Below, one piece after another: positions 20,547 through 30,994 of a stretch of 64,000 nt of DNA. Each line of letters begins with the position of its first letter. The first letter of the stretch is position 1. Position numbers and translations under genes: made by a program. The notes beneath the pieces are model-generated. The model was given only the letters and a program-made list of their open reading frames with translations. It searched no databases and had not been told where the DNA came from. Source of the stretch: Manihot esculenta (Eukaryota > Streptophyta > Magnoliopsida > Malpighiales > Euphorbiaceae); NCBI RefSeq assembly GCF_001659605.2, contig NC_035165.2, forward strand, positions 12,706,445 through 12,770,444. The letters run 5' to 3'.

Positions 20547-22252
20547 CGTTGCCCCTACCACATATTGCTTGAAGAAAGAGAGAGTGCAGAAATTTGCTTG
20601 GACTGACGCTGCCAACAATAGCTTTGAAGAGATTAAAGATAAACTTACTTCTGCCCCTATTCTTGCTCTACCCGATTTTGATAAATTGTTTGAGGTTAAA
20701 TGTGATGCTTGTGGAGTTGGGATTGGTGGAGTGTTGTCACAGTCTAAAGGCCTATTGCTTTCTTTAGTGAGAAATTGAATGAAGCCAGGAAGAAGTGGTC
20801 CACTTATGAGCAGGAGTTATAAGCAGTATTCCGGACTTTTAAAGCTTGGGAGCAGTATCTAATGGGGCAAGAGTTTATTATTCACACAGATCATCAATCT
20901 TTGATCCATTTTAATACTAAAAAACATGTGAATATGATACATGCTCGATGGGCAGCTTAGTCTTTCATTATGTCATCAAACATAAGGCTGGCCATAGTAA
21001 TAAGGTGGCAGATGCTTTGAGTAGAATGGCTACTCTGTTGATTACAGTTAATCAGGAGGTTGTAAGTTTTGAATTCCTAAAGGATTTGTATGCTACAGAT
21101 GATGACTTTGCTAATATATGGACTAGATCCAGACTCATCAGCCTATTGATGGATTCTTGATACATGATGGCTTTCTTTTTAAGGAGAATAGGTTATGCAT
21201 TCCTCGATCTTCTTTGCGGGAAAAGTTGATTTGGGAGGTCCATGGAGGAGTATTTTTACTCGCCACAATTAAAAGGGGATACAGGTCGGATGGTCCAGAA
21301 GTGCTCAGTTTGTCAAACTCAGAAGGAACATTCGCAGAATACAGGCTTATACACTCTACTACCTATTCCAGCACATCCTTGGGAGGACTTGTCTATAGAT
21401 TTTATTCTTGGTCTTCCACGTACTCAACGTGGATCTGATTCCATTTTTGTTATTGTTGACAAGTTCTCCAAAATGGTGCATTTCATTTCTTGCAAGAAAA
21501 CTAATAATGCTTCTCATGCAGCAAAACTGTTTTTCCAAGAAGTTGTTCGCTTACATGGCATCCCTAAGACTATTACTTCTAACATAGATGTGAAGTTTCT
21601 AGCTCATTTCTAGGTGACTTCATGGAAACGTTTTGGAACTGAACTTCGATACAGTAGTGTTGCCCATCCCTAAACTGATGGACAAACTGAAGTGGTAAAC
21701 TGCATGCTTGGCAATCTTCTGTGCTGCATCTGCAGTAACAAGAAAACTACTTGGAATCTTACTCTTACCCAAGCAGAATTTACTTACAATAGTGTTGTCC
21801 ACAGCTCCACAAAGATGTCACCATTTATTGTTGTGTACAAGAAAGTCTTAGCACATACAGTTGATCTTATTGCCCTTCCCACGGGTTCTCAAACAGTATT
21901 GCAGCAAGCAACTTGGCAAAGTAGCAAGTGGATGTTTTCAAACAGGTACAACAATGCCTTACAGAAGTCAATGACAAATATAAAGCTACAACTGATAAAC
22001 ATAGGTGTTTCAAGTCCTTCAATATTGGTGACCAAGTTATGGTGTATTTATGCAAAGAGCGTAGTGGAGGACAGAAAAAGCTTGACGCCAAAAAGATTGG
22101 TCCATTCCGGATCATTCAGAAGATCAATGACAATGCCTATGTTCTTGACCTCCCACATGAGATGAAAAATTTTCAAGACGTTTAACGTGGCGGATCTATT
22201 TTAGTACTACCCTGCTAATAAGAACTCAAGGTCGAGTTCTTTACAAGTGTAA
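20547..22252 (+). pseudogene. Gypsy RNase H and integrase remnant
   Basis: RNase H region: [18 protein letters not shown], then [26 protein letters not shown], and the end block KHKAGHSNKVADALSRM. Integrase follows with the zinc-binding end [16 protein letters not shown], the core ([56 protein letters not shown]), and a C-terminal part VMVYLCKERSGGQKKL. The second catalytic region reads TSNID where TSDRD is usual, so the core Asp is altered. Stops include TAG at 21611 and 22202 and TAA at 21671. The frame ends with TAA at 22250, just before the purine tract AAGGGAA and the 3' LTR. No chromodomain is visible. Confidence 0.88.
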
Positions 22253-22257
22253 GGGAA

Positions 22258-24078
22258 TGACATGGAGCAACTAGCCTTGGACTTTATAGCAGACTTGGAC
22301 CGGGCCTAACTTTTGCTGCCGACGTCCGATAGAGACCCACGATAGCTTTTCAGAAAGGAAATTTCGAGATGCACGACTTTCAAAAATGTGACAAGGGGTG
22401 ATAGCGGTTGTCGAAGCCGTCAAAAATAAACCTATTATCAATCAATAAATAATTTGTAGATAGTTGCAATAGGGTCGAACCACAGGGATTTGACATTACG
22501 GATTTTCTGACTAAGGTAAACAAATAAAGTAAAAAGAGGGGGGTTTGATTTGATGAATTAACACTAAATAGCAAGAGAAAGCAATAATTTAAAAAGATGA
22601 GAATTTCAATGGGAGAAGGATTCTAGTTGAAGCATGGATCTATTTCAGTTTGCTTAGAATTGATCATTGACTCTTTAATACTCCTATTTATTTCAATAAA
22701 TTAGTTTAGGATGTGGAAGACGCTTCTCACAATCCAAATTCCTCCCTAGTTCTAGTTTGATTAGGAAACGTTTGCTAATCAAATACTAGTTAATAAGTTG
22801 CCAAGGAACGTCCTTGGGAATTTTTACTTTTCAACTGTTAACTACCTTAAGACTTAGAGAAACTTAATTCTATCCTTGCCAACCGCGTGGTCAGGTTTAG
22901 ATTATGCAACCGATTATACTTGAGTTTAAACAACTTAAGCAATTATGGACCTAAATCATTCAAACAATATATTACTCAAGCAATTAAAAGCAATAGGCCT
23001 TAATTGATTCTAAAGGCAAAGTAATAATAATAGAAAGATCAAGTTGCATAAATATTGTAAATAAAGAAGAATTTAATAATGGAGATTTAAATCTCTCAAT
23101 TCATCACAAACTGAATTTTTCCAACTTCAACTAGAAAAGAAAAGTGTTTAGCCACTCATGGTGGACAAAATACACAAAAAGAAAGGAGAAAAATAGAAGA
23201 AGAGAGGCTGCTGGAATTCTACAGTATTGTCGATGAGATTCTGTAGAAGATCTGATGATTCTCTGCTGATTTGGGGCTGCCTCCTTTTATAGGTGAAGAG
23301 TCCTAATCCAATTAGGACTTGGAATCCTAATTTGAATTGGTCTTTTTGTGGTCTTTTACTCCTTCTTTGCTTTTGTATTTAATTATGAATGAATTTTTCT
23401 TTTTGAGAAAGTCTTTTACTCCTAGGATTGATCTTGAAGTGTTTGAAGTAGGATAGGACCTCAATGCTTTTGAATTTTAAATTCTGTCTTTTTCCCGCTC
23501 TGCTGTCCGCCTTTGTGTCATTTTGATTTGGGCAATGATTTGCCCAAATCGCTTGTCCCAATCGTTTTCTGTGAGTTAGTCCCAGTTTTCTGCTTCAGCT
23601 TGATTTAGGCAGTGATTTGGCCAAATCACTTTGACCCAATCACTTTTCCAGCTTTTTATGCGTTTTTTCTCCAACTTTCCATTTTTTTCCTTTTCTGTAA
23701 AAACATGACAAAAATCATAAATTAAGCTGAAAAATGTGTAATTAAGTAGTAATAAAGATAATAAAAATGTGGCTAAATTATATTTGATCAAGGGGCATAG
23801 GTCTGTCACAAAGTTTGATATAAAAATTTCATCGTTTAGAGGATCAATTTTGCATTTTAGTTATTTTTTTTGTATATTTTGGATATTTTCATAATTTTGT
23901 ATATTAGGGTTTTTTTATATTATAAATAGCCTCCCTTAACTATTAGAAACTAACTTTTTGCAATCTTTGAAGAATTTCAATAAGACTGTTCGTCTTTCGG
24001 CCTATCTTTTCTCTTATATCGTCTTAACCCAACGATATTAGTTAAAACTCCTAATGGAGTCTAATTAGTCCTTTATCA
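22258..24078 (+). repeat. 3' LTR of the old gypsy element, split by a solo LTR
   Basis: Starts TGACATGGAGC like the 5' LTR and resumes at 23796 after the insertion 22399-23790, ending CCTTTATCA at 24078. The two LTRs differ at many sites and by an extra segment near 23945-23990, indicating an old insertion. Confidence 0.9.
22399..23790 (-). mobile_element. Solo LTR, Athila/Tat-like family (copy b)
   Basis: Top strand TGATAGCGGTTGTCG to ATTTGATCA, 1392 bp, flanked by a perfect TSD AGGGG (22394-22398 and 23791-23795). It is a sister copy of 19124-20541 and has the same palindrome at 22801-22817. A TATA-like CTTTTATAGG (minus CCTATAAAAG) lies near 23284. It inserted in the 3' LTR of the old gypsy element. 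Confidence 0.92.
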
Positions 24079-24229
24079 ATATATTAAAACAATCTTATAA
24101 TTTTAAAATATATATTTTCTCTGTTCTATAATTTCGTTTATTTTACTTTTTCACTCATATTGAAAAAATATTTTTTATATCAACTTTTAAATTATACTCA
24201 TCTTATAAATATTAAATTTTATTAAATAC

Positions 24230-25230
24230 ATAGGGAAGGGAGCGAGATATGGAAAAGGTTCTGGAAAGCTAAAGTCCCCCCAAAAGTGCTTAATTTCTGC
24301 TAGCGGGTTCTAGTTAATGTTGTCCCTTGCCTCTCGTATCTTCAGTCCAAGAGAGTCTCGGTTGATCCTTCATGCCCGTTGTGTCATGCAGCCCCTGAGA
24401 ATGTCTTGCATATTCTGATTCAGTTCCCTTTTGCCCGCAGCTGCTGGTTAAGCTCGCCGTTGGGTTGGCCTGCGCCTTCTGCATCCTCACTAAATGAGTG
24501 GTTTTCTTTAGCCTTCTCTTCTGCTTCTATGGAAAATGCCCCCCTTATACTAATGATCTTATGGGCTTTGTGGCAAAACAGGAACAATGTTGTTTGGAAG
24601 GGTCAGGGTCAGACTGCAAGTGGTGTGTTCTTCATGGCTCTAAATTTTTTGCAGCAATGGAAAGAATCTCATGTCGATTCATCAGTAAGCACCATTGTCG
24701 ATTCGGCTCGCCCGGTTTGGTCTCCTCCACCGCAAGGTTGGATCAAGGCGAACATTGATGCCTCTTTAAGCTTGCAACGAGGTTTGGTAGGCTTCCGTTG
24801 TGTAATCCGGAATGATGATGGGATTTTTATGGCTGCTAGAGCAGGCTCTTTTTATAGCCAAATGGATGCAAAGTGTGCTGAAGCTATGGTATTTCGGGAA
24901 GCATTGAGCTGGATTAAAGAGTGTGGATGGGATCGCGTCCTTTTCGAATTGGATGCTCAGGTACTTGTGATGTCAGTTAATTGTGCTTTGTTGGATGATT
25001 TATCGTCTTTTGGCATCTTAGTCCAAGATTGTAAACTGCTTCTATCTAGTTATGAGGAAGCAAAGTGTGTTTTTGTTCATAGATCTGCGAATGTTGTCGC
25101 TCATGTTCTAGCAACATCAGCTCATTCTGAGTCAGGTCAAGGAGTTTGGGTTGATGTCCCTCCTCCTCATATTGTTTCTCTGTTCTCTTTGAATTAATGA
25201 AGTTTTCTTGTCCTTTCAAAAAAAAAAGTA
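24230..25230 (+). mobile_element. 5'-truncated LINE with TSD and poly(A)
   Basis: The insertion is bounded by TATTAAATAC at 24220-24229 and 25231-25240, a perfect 10-bp TSD, and ends with an A-run at 25219-25227. The variable TSD length, A-tail and 5' truncation are hallmarks of target-primed reverse transcription. Confidence 0.9.
24241..25197 (+). pseudogene. LINE ORF2 C-terminus: zinc-binding domain and RNase H
   Basis: The frame begins IWKRFWKAKVPPKVLNFC, the usual lead-in to the zf-RVT domain at the end of plant LINE RT. It has a TAG at 24301 where the family has Trp, then continues open to 25197. The zf-RVT Cys/His set is partly kept (CPLCHAAPENVLHILIQFPF; the last Cys is Phe). From about 24740 an RNase H domain follows with NIDASLSLQRG (first Asp), AKCAEAMVFREAL (Glu), LFELDAQVLV (Asp) and SANVVAHVLA. 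The RNase H part is unbroken over some 150 residues, so this insertion is moderately young. Confidence 0.88.
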
Positions 25231-25240
25231 TATTAAATAC

Positions 25241-26081
25241 TCATTTAAAAATTATCAATTAATGAGATTTTATATTAAAAATAAAAAAAAATTAAATAGA
25301 GTTATAATAGTTAATTTACATATTAATCATAATATAAAAAAAGATAAATTATACTTTAGTCTCTGAGTTTTAATATAATTAACGGATTACTTTCTTTATT
25401 TTTAAAATTAAATACTTAAACCCTTGAGTTTTACGTTTGTTTAAATTAGAGATTCTTCTGTCTATTTTATCTGTTAGTCAATTATTTAAATATGATAAAA
25501 AGAGAGAATATATTTTAATTTCAAACATACCCTCTCATTCCTAACCCCCTCTCTCTTGTGCTCCAATCTTCTGTTTTTCCATCAAGAAGGCTCATATGGT
25601 TCTTTCCCTAATAGCACCTCTAGACAATACACCACTATAGGTGTGATTGAATGTTAATTTTCGGACATAGTAGCCATGATCAATTTGCTTCTAGATCTAG
25701 AGTGAAAGGAGTTGGGAAGGGGATTCATGCTAACCTGAGAGAGGCCCTTGAAATCGTTATAAAGCTAAAAGTGTTGGATTAATTATTATAGAAAGTCTTC
25801 GATCAAGTTTTTGAGTAACGAGGAAGGCAGCAGCAGCATTCTGTAGATTGGCAATTGTAGAAAGAGATGCCACGATCAAATTCAAGGACGGTGCTTGAAA
25901 GCTTTTGAGAATAAAAATTTTGATAATGTTACACATTCGCTTATCATATGGCCTACTTTACATGTACTTATGCTAGGTTGGTTGTTATGGAAAGTTATGT
26001 TTTGAGTTTTTAAGCAGTGATATAATTAGGCAACGAGGAAGGCAACATGAGAGGTGCTTGAAATTTAGGGTTTGCAGAAAA
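25241..26081. other. Intergenic, no recognised gene
   Basis: AT-rich to about 25500. A segment at 25345-25470 (ACTTTAGTCTCTGAGTTTT, AAACCCTTGAGTTTTACG) resembles the terminal regions of many plant non-autonomous repeats, but no paired ends were found. 25555-26081 is moderately GC-balanced and carries AACGAGGAAGGCA twice (about 25818 and 26031). No convincing reading frame was found. Confidence 0.4.
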
Positions 26082-26739
26082 GATACTGTAACGACCCGGA
26101 AACCGGACCGCTACCGGCGCTAGGATCCAAATCGGCTTAAGGCCGCCGGGACCCGTAGCAAGCCTAACATACATTCTGTATACCTGTTTAATCCCATACA
26201 TGATCAACATTATACATAAAAATTTAAACTTTTTCCTTTCATTTACCAAGCTTAACCTGTGCATGCACAACACATAATCATAAACATTAAACCCCACACT
26301 GAAGCCCTCAACAAATGCTCCAATGGGGTAACATATCGTACATAAAGCCTTGTTTACATAAACATTGATAAAACATTTCATTAAAAAGATCATGTACCAA
26401 AAAGGGATTAACAACATACTAGGGTCAAGCACAACTCTAAACCTCGATAAATATCATTACATTACATTACAACACTATACTTTACATTACATCATTTTTA
26501 TTATATTCATATCCACATCTAACTATTACATAAACATAAATTTACTCTTAATGACCTCCTGATCTATCCCGTACCTGCAAACCTGGGGGATTAAGGGAAT
26601 GGGGTGAGCTACTAGAACCCAGTGAGCAGAATAATAAAAACAATTAAAACATATGCTATCATGGAATGCATCACATTACAAACAAATCACATCAAGGGTG
26701 AACTTGTCACCAATAGCCCTCTACATAGCATTCCAATGT

Positions 26740-26900
26740 GCCAGGGGCGTAGAATGGGCCTCACTGGTCTTTCTCTTACATTAACATAACATAACATAAC
26801 ATTCCGATATGTCAGGGGCATAGAATGGGCCTCACTGGTCTTTCTCTTACATAGTGCCAGGGGCGTAGAATGGGCCTCACTGGTCTTCCATACCGTACCA
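26740..26900 (-). repeat. Tandem hairpin-unit array in solo LTR-A
   Basis: Three units with GGGGCGTAGAATGGGCCTCA, separated by TCTTTCTCTTACAT. Minus strand: CCAG..CTGG arms with loop core CCCATTCTACG, the same loop core as in the plus-strand arrays near 32380, 56400 and 61650. Confidence 0.75.
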
Positions 26901-27482
26901 TAACCATATCATATCATAGTGGGGCTAAAGGATCATCCAACATTCATCCACATCAACAACATAATATGCAATGCAACATATTCGTGAATTCTAATGCAAG
27001 CACCCTAATATATTTCATGGCATTCATGATGCGTGAATCATGCTAAAACTTTCATTATTTACTTTGAAACGTAAGGAGTCATTCTACTCACCTTTGGCTA
27101 GCTCTGACAAGACTCTAAAGCAGCTAACTCACTGCTGGGGTCCTCGGTTCCTCGGGTCTGAACCTACACAAGTGGACTCAAATGAGGGACCAAACATACA
27201 AGAACATGACTCTAAAATTGTAATACCCGGCTAGAGTCCGGCATCGGAATTCCACTTCCCAGTGGAGTCCGGGATGTCGGAATTCTCTAGAAGGGTAAGA
27301 TTTATGTTTTTCTCTAATGTTTTGATATGTTCATAGTTTTAAAGCATTAGGAAATGTGTTTTTGAAAGAAAAGAACCAAGGCAGAAAAGCCAGGTTCGGC
27401 CGCCGAAGGTGAGGTTTGGCTGCCGAACATGCATGGCTTTTGGTTTCATGATAGGCCGCCGAAGGTGGTCTGGCCAGCCACC

Positions 27483-27489
27483 TATAAAA
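27483..27489 (+). promoter_or_regulatory. LTR-A TATA box
   Basis: TATAAAA in the conserved context GCCAGCCACCTATAAAAGG. The same context recurs at 31261, 55220 and 60468 (plus) and at 15121 and 30261 (minus), always just downstream of the promoter-side palindromes. It is the best candidate for the element's promoter. Confidence 0.75.
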
Positions 27490-28009
27490 GGCCTTCTGTC
27501 GGTTGGAAGGATAAGGATTGCCTTTTCTTTCTCTTTCTGAGGTGAGACCCTATCCTTTTTACGTTTTCTTCATGTTTTCATCAAATCATGCCAAGAGTTT
27601 ATTGATTTTTATGGTTTTTTGAAGGTTTTGAGCTAAAAACACAAAGTTGTGAAGTTTGGAGAGTTTGAAGGAGAGTTGCTCCAAATCTCCACGTTGGGAT
27701 CGTTCATCTTCTTGTTGTCAAGAGGTAAGTGAAGATCCTGAGCTTGTTTTCATGTTTTCTAAAGGTTTTAGAAGGGTTTTGGGTAGAGTTGCATGAAAAG
27801 GGTAAAAAGTGAGGGTTTGGTGTTTTGTTGATCAACAGCATGTTTATGTGTTCTATGTGTTGTGTTGTTGGGGTTTTTAGGTAGTTTTTGACCCCTTTGA
27901 GCATATACTTGGGTGTATGCAAGTTGAGGACTTGAGGTGGTTGAGTTTGGGATGGTTTTGTGCATTTTCGCAAGAGGCAGAGCAAGTTTCTGCCTTGCTG
28001 ATGAACCCA

Positions 28010-28300
28010 GCTTCGGTCGCCGAAGAATGGTTCGGCCGCCGAACCCCTGAGGAGGTGGCTTCGGTTGCCCAAGCTTGCCCCCGAGCTTTTGGACTTTCGG
28101 CTCTGGAGGGGAGTTTCGGCCGCCGAAGGTGCCGCCGAAGGTTAGAGACTTTCGTCTCTAGAGTGCCTTTCAGCCCCCGAAACTTGCCCCCGAAAGGGTT
28201 CGGCTGCCGAAAGTTGAGATTCGGCCGCCGAAGGTGCATGAGTTTCGGCTCTGGAGAGGACTTTCGGCCGCCGAACCTGCCGCCGAAAGTGTTCTGTCCA
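28010..28300 (+). repeat. TTCGGC-N-GCCGAA palindrome cluster
   Basis: About ten full or variant elements, including TTCGGTCGCCGAA, TTCGGCCGCCGAA and TTCGGCTGCCGAA, interleaved with TTTCGGCTCTGGAG and TTGCCCCCGAAAG. Confidence 0.85.
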
Positions 28301-28669
28301 GCCTTCCTTTGCATGCTTTGTATGGATGTTTAAGTGAGTTTAAGGGGGTTCTTGGGGAGGGTAATAGAGTTGTTCATAAGCTAGTTTGGTCCCTCATTTG
28401 CGTTTATCTGTGCCTACACGGACCAGAGGAACCAGAGAGAGCAGCAGTGAGTCCTGCTCCAGAGTGTACAGCGCCTGCAGAGTCAGTCCAGATAGCCAGA
28501 GGTGAGTGGAACTAAACAAAATCTTTTAATTGAGAAATGGAATGGTTTTAGCATATGTCATGCATCATGAATATACAGTAGGTTGCTTGCATTAGACTTC
28601 ACGAATATGTTGCATTGCATAGTTATTTGTTGATGTGGGTGAATGCTGAATGATCCAATAGTCACTGAG

Positions 28670-28825
28670 ATAAGTCCAGGAGCCTTTGACTACGCCCTGG
28701 CAGGTATAGTAAAGTCTAGGAGCCTTTGACTACGCCCTGGCAATGGTAAGTACAGGTGTTATATACACATATACATATATGAGACAGGAAATCCAGGTGC
28801 CTTTGACTACGCCCTGGTATGAGAT
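28670..28825 (+). repeat. Tandem hairpin-unit array in solo LTR-A
   Basis: Three units, the core being CAGGAGCCTTTGACTACG between CCAGG and CCTGG arms (the third unit has CCAGG/CCTGG with a slightly different loop). Arms pair perfectly over five bases. Confidence 0.75.
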
Positions 28826-30618
28826 ACTGGGACTATTTGGTGACAGGTTTACCCTTGCTGTGGATTTTCTGTGTTATGATGCATTCCATAAGGTCATGGT
28901 TTAATGATATGTTTTACTGTTCTACTCACTGGGCTATAGAGCTCATCCCACTCCCTTAACCCCAGTCTTGCAGGTTCAGTGTACAGTGTACAGGGGAGAT
29001 CAGCAGAGTACAGAAAGAGTAAAGAGATTTGTAATAGCTTAGAGTGGACATGTAATATTAAAGAGATGTACTAGTTATGTATACAGTTACAGTTGTGCTT
29101 GACTTAGCTATGTTTGTGTTGTAAATCTTTGTATACATGGTTTGTTTATATAATTGTTGTACAGAGTATGTGAAAAACCAGGCTTAACAGGTATGAGTTA
29201 ACCCATCTAGAGCAAGCTCTAGTCAGGGGTACAGAGTACAGAGATAGTGCATGCACAGGTTAAGCCTTGGTCTAGAAAAGAGTTTTATTTTTTCACAGAA
29301 AATGTATGAATATGTATGAGATTTACAGGTACACAGAGAGTATAGCAGGCTTGCTACGGGTTCTGGCGGCCTTAAGTCGACCTGAATCCTAGCGCCGGTG
29401 ACGGTCCGTTTTGGGATCGTTACAAAAATACTCCCCAAAAACCCCTAAAAACCCCTTAAAACAATCATAGAAATCATGCAAAGGAAGGCTAAACAGGGCA
29501 CTTTCGGTGGCAGGTTCGGCGGCCGAAAGTCCCTCCAGAGCCGAAAGTCATGCACCTTCGACGGCACCTTCGGCGGCCGAAGGTTCCTTCCAGAGACGAA
29601 ACTCATGCATGTTCAGCGGCACCTTCGGCGGCCGAAACTCCCTTCCAGAGCCGAAAGCCCACTTTCGGGGGCAGGGTTCGACAGCCAAAGGCTTGCCTCC
29701 AAAGGCAGGTTCGGCGGCCAAAAGTCCCTTCGGCTGCCGAACCTGAGTTCTTCCAAATGGCAGAACTCAGCCTCTACAATGCACATTTGCCTCCCAAACC
29801 ATTCAAACATGCATTAACCTATTCTACAACAAGCATACACAAGCAAATAAGCATTTAGGGATCTCAAACTATCCTAAACCCTAGCACAAACTCAAAAAGC
29901 AACTCAAACAACATGCATTACACAACATTAACCAAAAACTCAATATTAACCTAAACATGCATTTCTACCCCATAAACTTTCATAAAACTCATTTAAAACA
30001 TGAAACGAGCTAAGGATCTACTCTTATCTCTTGAAGATCGAGAGGAAAGGCGATCCAACTCGGAGATGGGAGAGATCTAGCTCCTTGAACCTCCAAGCTC
30101 CAAAACTTGCTCTCAGCTCACAAATCTTCAAAAATAAAGTAAACACTTGTTAACACTTGAAGGATTTGAGGAAAATCAACAAAACCAACCATGGGAGAGC
30201 ATGGACTCACCGCTGGCCGGAAATGGGGAAGAAAACTCGCCCATTTTCGGTCACGGGGCCTTTTATAGGCGGCAAGCCAGGCCACCTTCGGAAGCCGAAG
30301 GCGACTCCAAAATGCATGCATGTTCGGCGGCCGAACATGAGATTTGGCGGCCGAACATGAGCCATATTCGGAAGCCTAACGTGCCCTCCTAAACTGTCCC
30401 ATGTTCGGCGGCCGAACTTGAGGTTCGGCGGCCGAACCTGGAAATGCCTCCATGGTCTTTTTCATTCAAAACTCCATTTCTTTCTTACTTAAAATCATAA
30501 AATACATTAAAACATTTTATAAAAACATTATCTTACCCTTCTAGGGGTTTTCGACTTCCGAGATTCCACCGGACGGTAGGAATTCCGATACCGGACTCTA
30601 GCCGGGTATTACAGATAC

Positions 30619-30989
30619 CATGGTGAAGTTCAAGGATAGATGCTTAAGAGATTTTAAGAATAAAAGTGGGAAGGTTGTAAGGGAAGGGATGAATTACCTT
30701 GTGCAAGTGAAGGTTGCAAAGAAAGTGATGAATCATCACTTCCTTAACCTCCAAGTTTTTTTAGTAGGTAGTTGGTGTTACTCTCTTTTTTCTATGTTTA
30801 ATATGATTATCTCTAGATGATGGATTTTCAGGAGCCATTTAATTTGTTATAGTAAAATAATGTATCTGAACCGGAGATTTCCTACTAATTGAAAGCTTTT
30901 TTTGGATTGTTTATTTACAATTACTGTTGGATTGTTTACAAGGTAGAAGAAATGCTTGATTTATTCCTAGTTATTGAATTTTGGTTTTA
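30619..30989. other. Short unique spacer between LTR-A insertions
   Basis: About 370 bp that was contiguous with 26081 before the solo LTR inserted. A 66-codon frame at 30620-30820 (MVKFKDRCLRDFKNKSG..) has no confident family. Nothing else is recognised. Confidence 0.4.
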
Positions 30990-30994
30990 CTCAT

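Larger units (their letters stand above)
15802..24078 (+). mobile_element. Old Ty3/gypsy element with both LTRs and three nested insertions
   Basis: The 5' LTR (15802-16180, TGACATGG..TTTATCA) and 3' LTR (22258-24078, same ends, interrupted) are flanked by the TSD ATATA at 15797-15801 and 24079-24083. The PBS is at 16184-16195 and a purine tract precedes the 3' LTR. Gag, protease, RT, RNase H and integrase remnants lie in order on the plus strand, all with stops. Nested insertions are a TRIM (17648-18185) and two solo LTRs of an Athila-like family (19124-20541 and 22399-23790). Without these the element would be about 4.9 kb. Confidence 0.92.
27219..29424 (+). mobile_element. Solo LTR-A nested in another LTR-A
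   Basis: Begins TGTAATACCCGGCTAGAG and ends TTTTGGGATCGTTACA (2206 bp), with TSD AAAAT at 27214-27218 and 29425-29429. In order: palindromes 27393-27470, TATA box 27483-27489 (GCCACCTATAAAAGG), GTAAGT donor-like site at 27725, main palindrome cluster 28010-28300, a GCCAGAG/GTGAGTGGAA site near 28500, and a tandem array 28670-28825. It has no internal region. Confidence 0.93.
26087..30613 (-). mobile_element. Solo LTR-A interrupted by a second, opposite solo LTR-A
   Basis: Top strand TGTAACGACCCGGAAACC at 26087 to GCCGGGTATTACA at 30613, flanked by GATAC at 26082-26086 and 30614-30618 (perfect TSD). Removing the plus-strand insertion 27219-29424 and its duplication leaves about 2.3 kb. It keeps a TATA box (minus strand, 30261-30267), palindromes at 29502-29745 and 30285-30440, and a tandem array at 26740-26900. 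The splice-like signal CTTCAAGAG/GTAAG has changed to CTTCAAGAGATAAG near 30020. Confidence 0.92.

Noticed and set aside
24498..24758. 86-codon frame overlapping the LINE
   Set aside because: Shadow of the LINE RNase H frame, which has recognisable motifs.
30620..30820. 66-codon frame with a faint cystatin-like phrase (GMNYLVQVKVA)
   Set aside because: Too short, lacks the expected QxVxG form, and sits in a small spacer. The resemblance could be chance.
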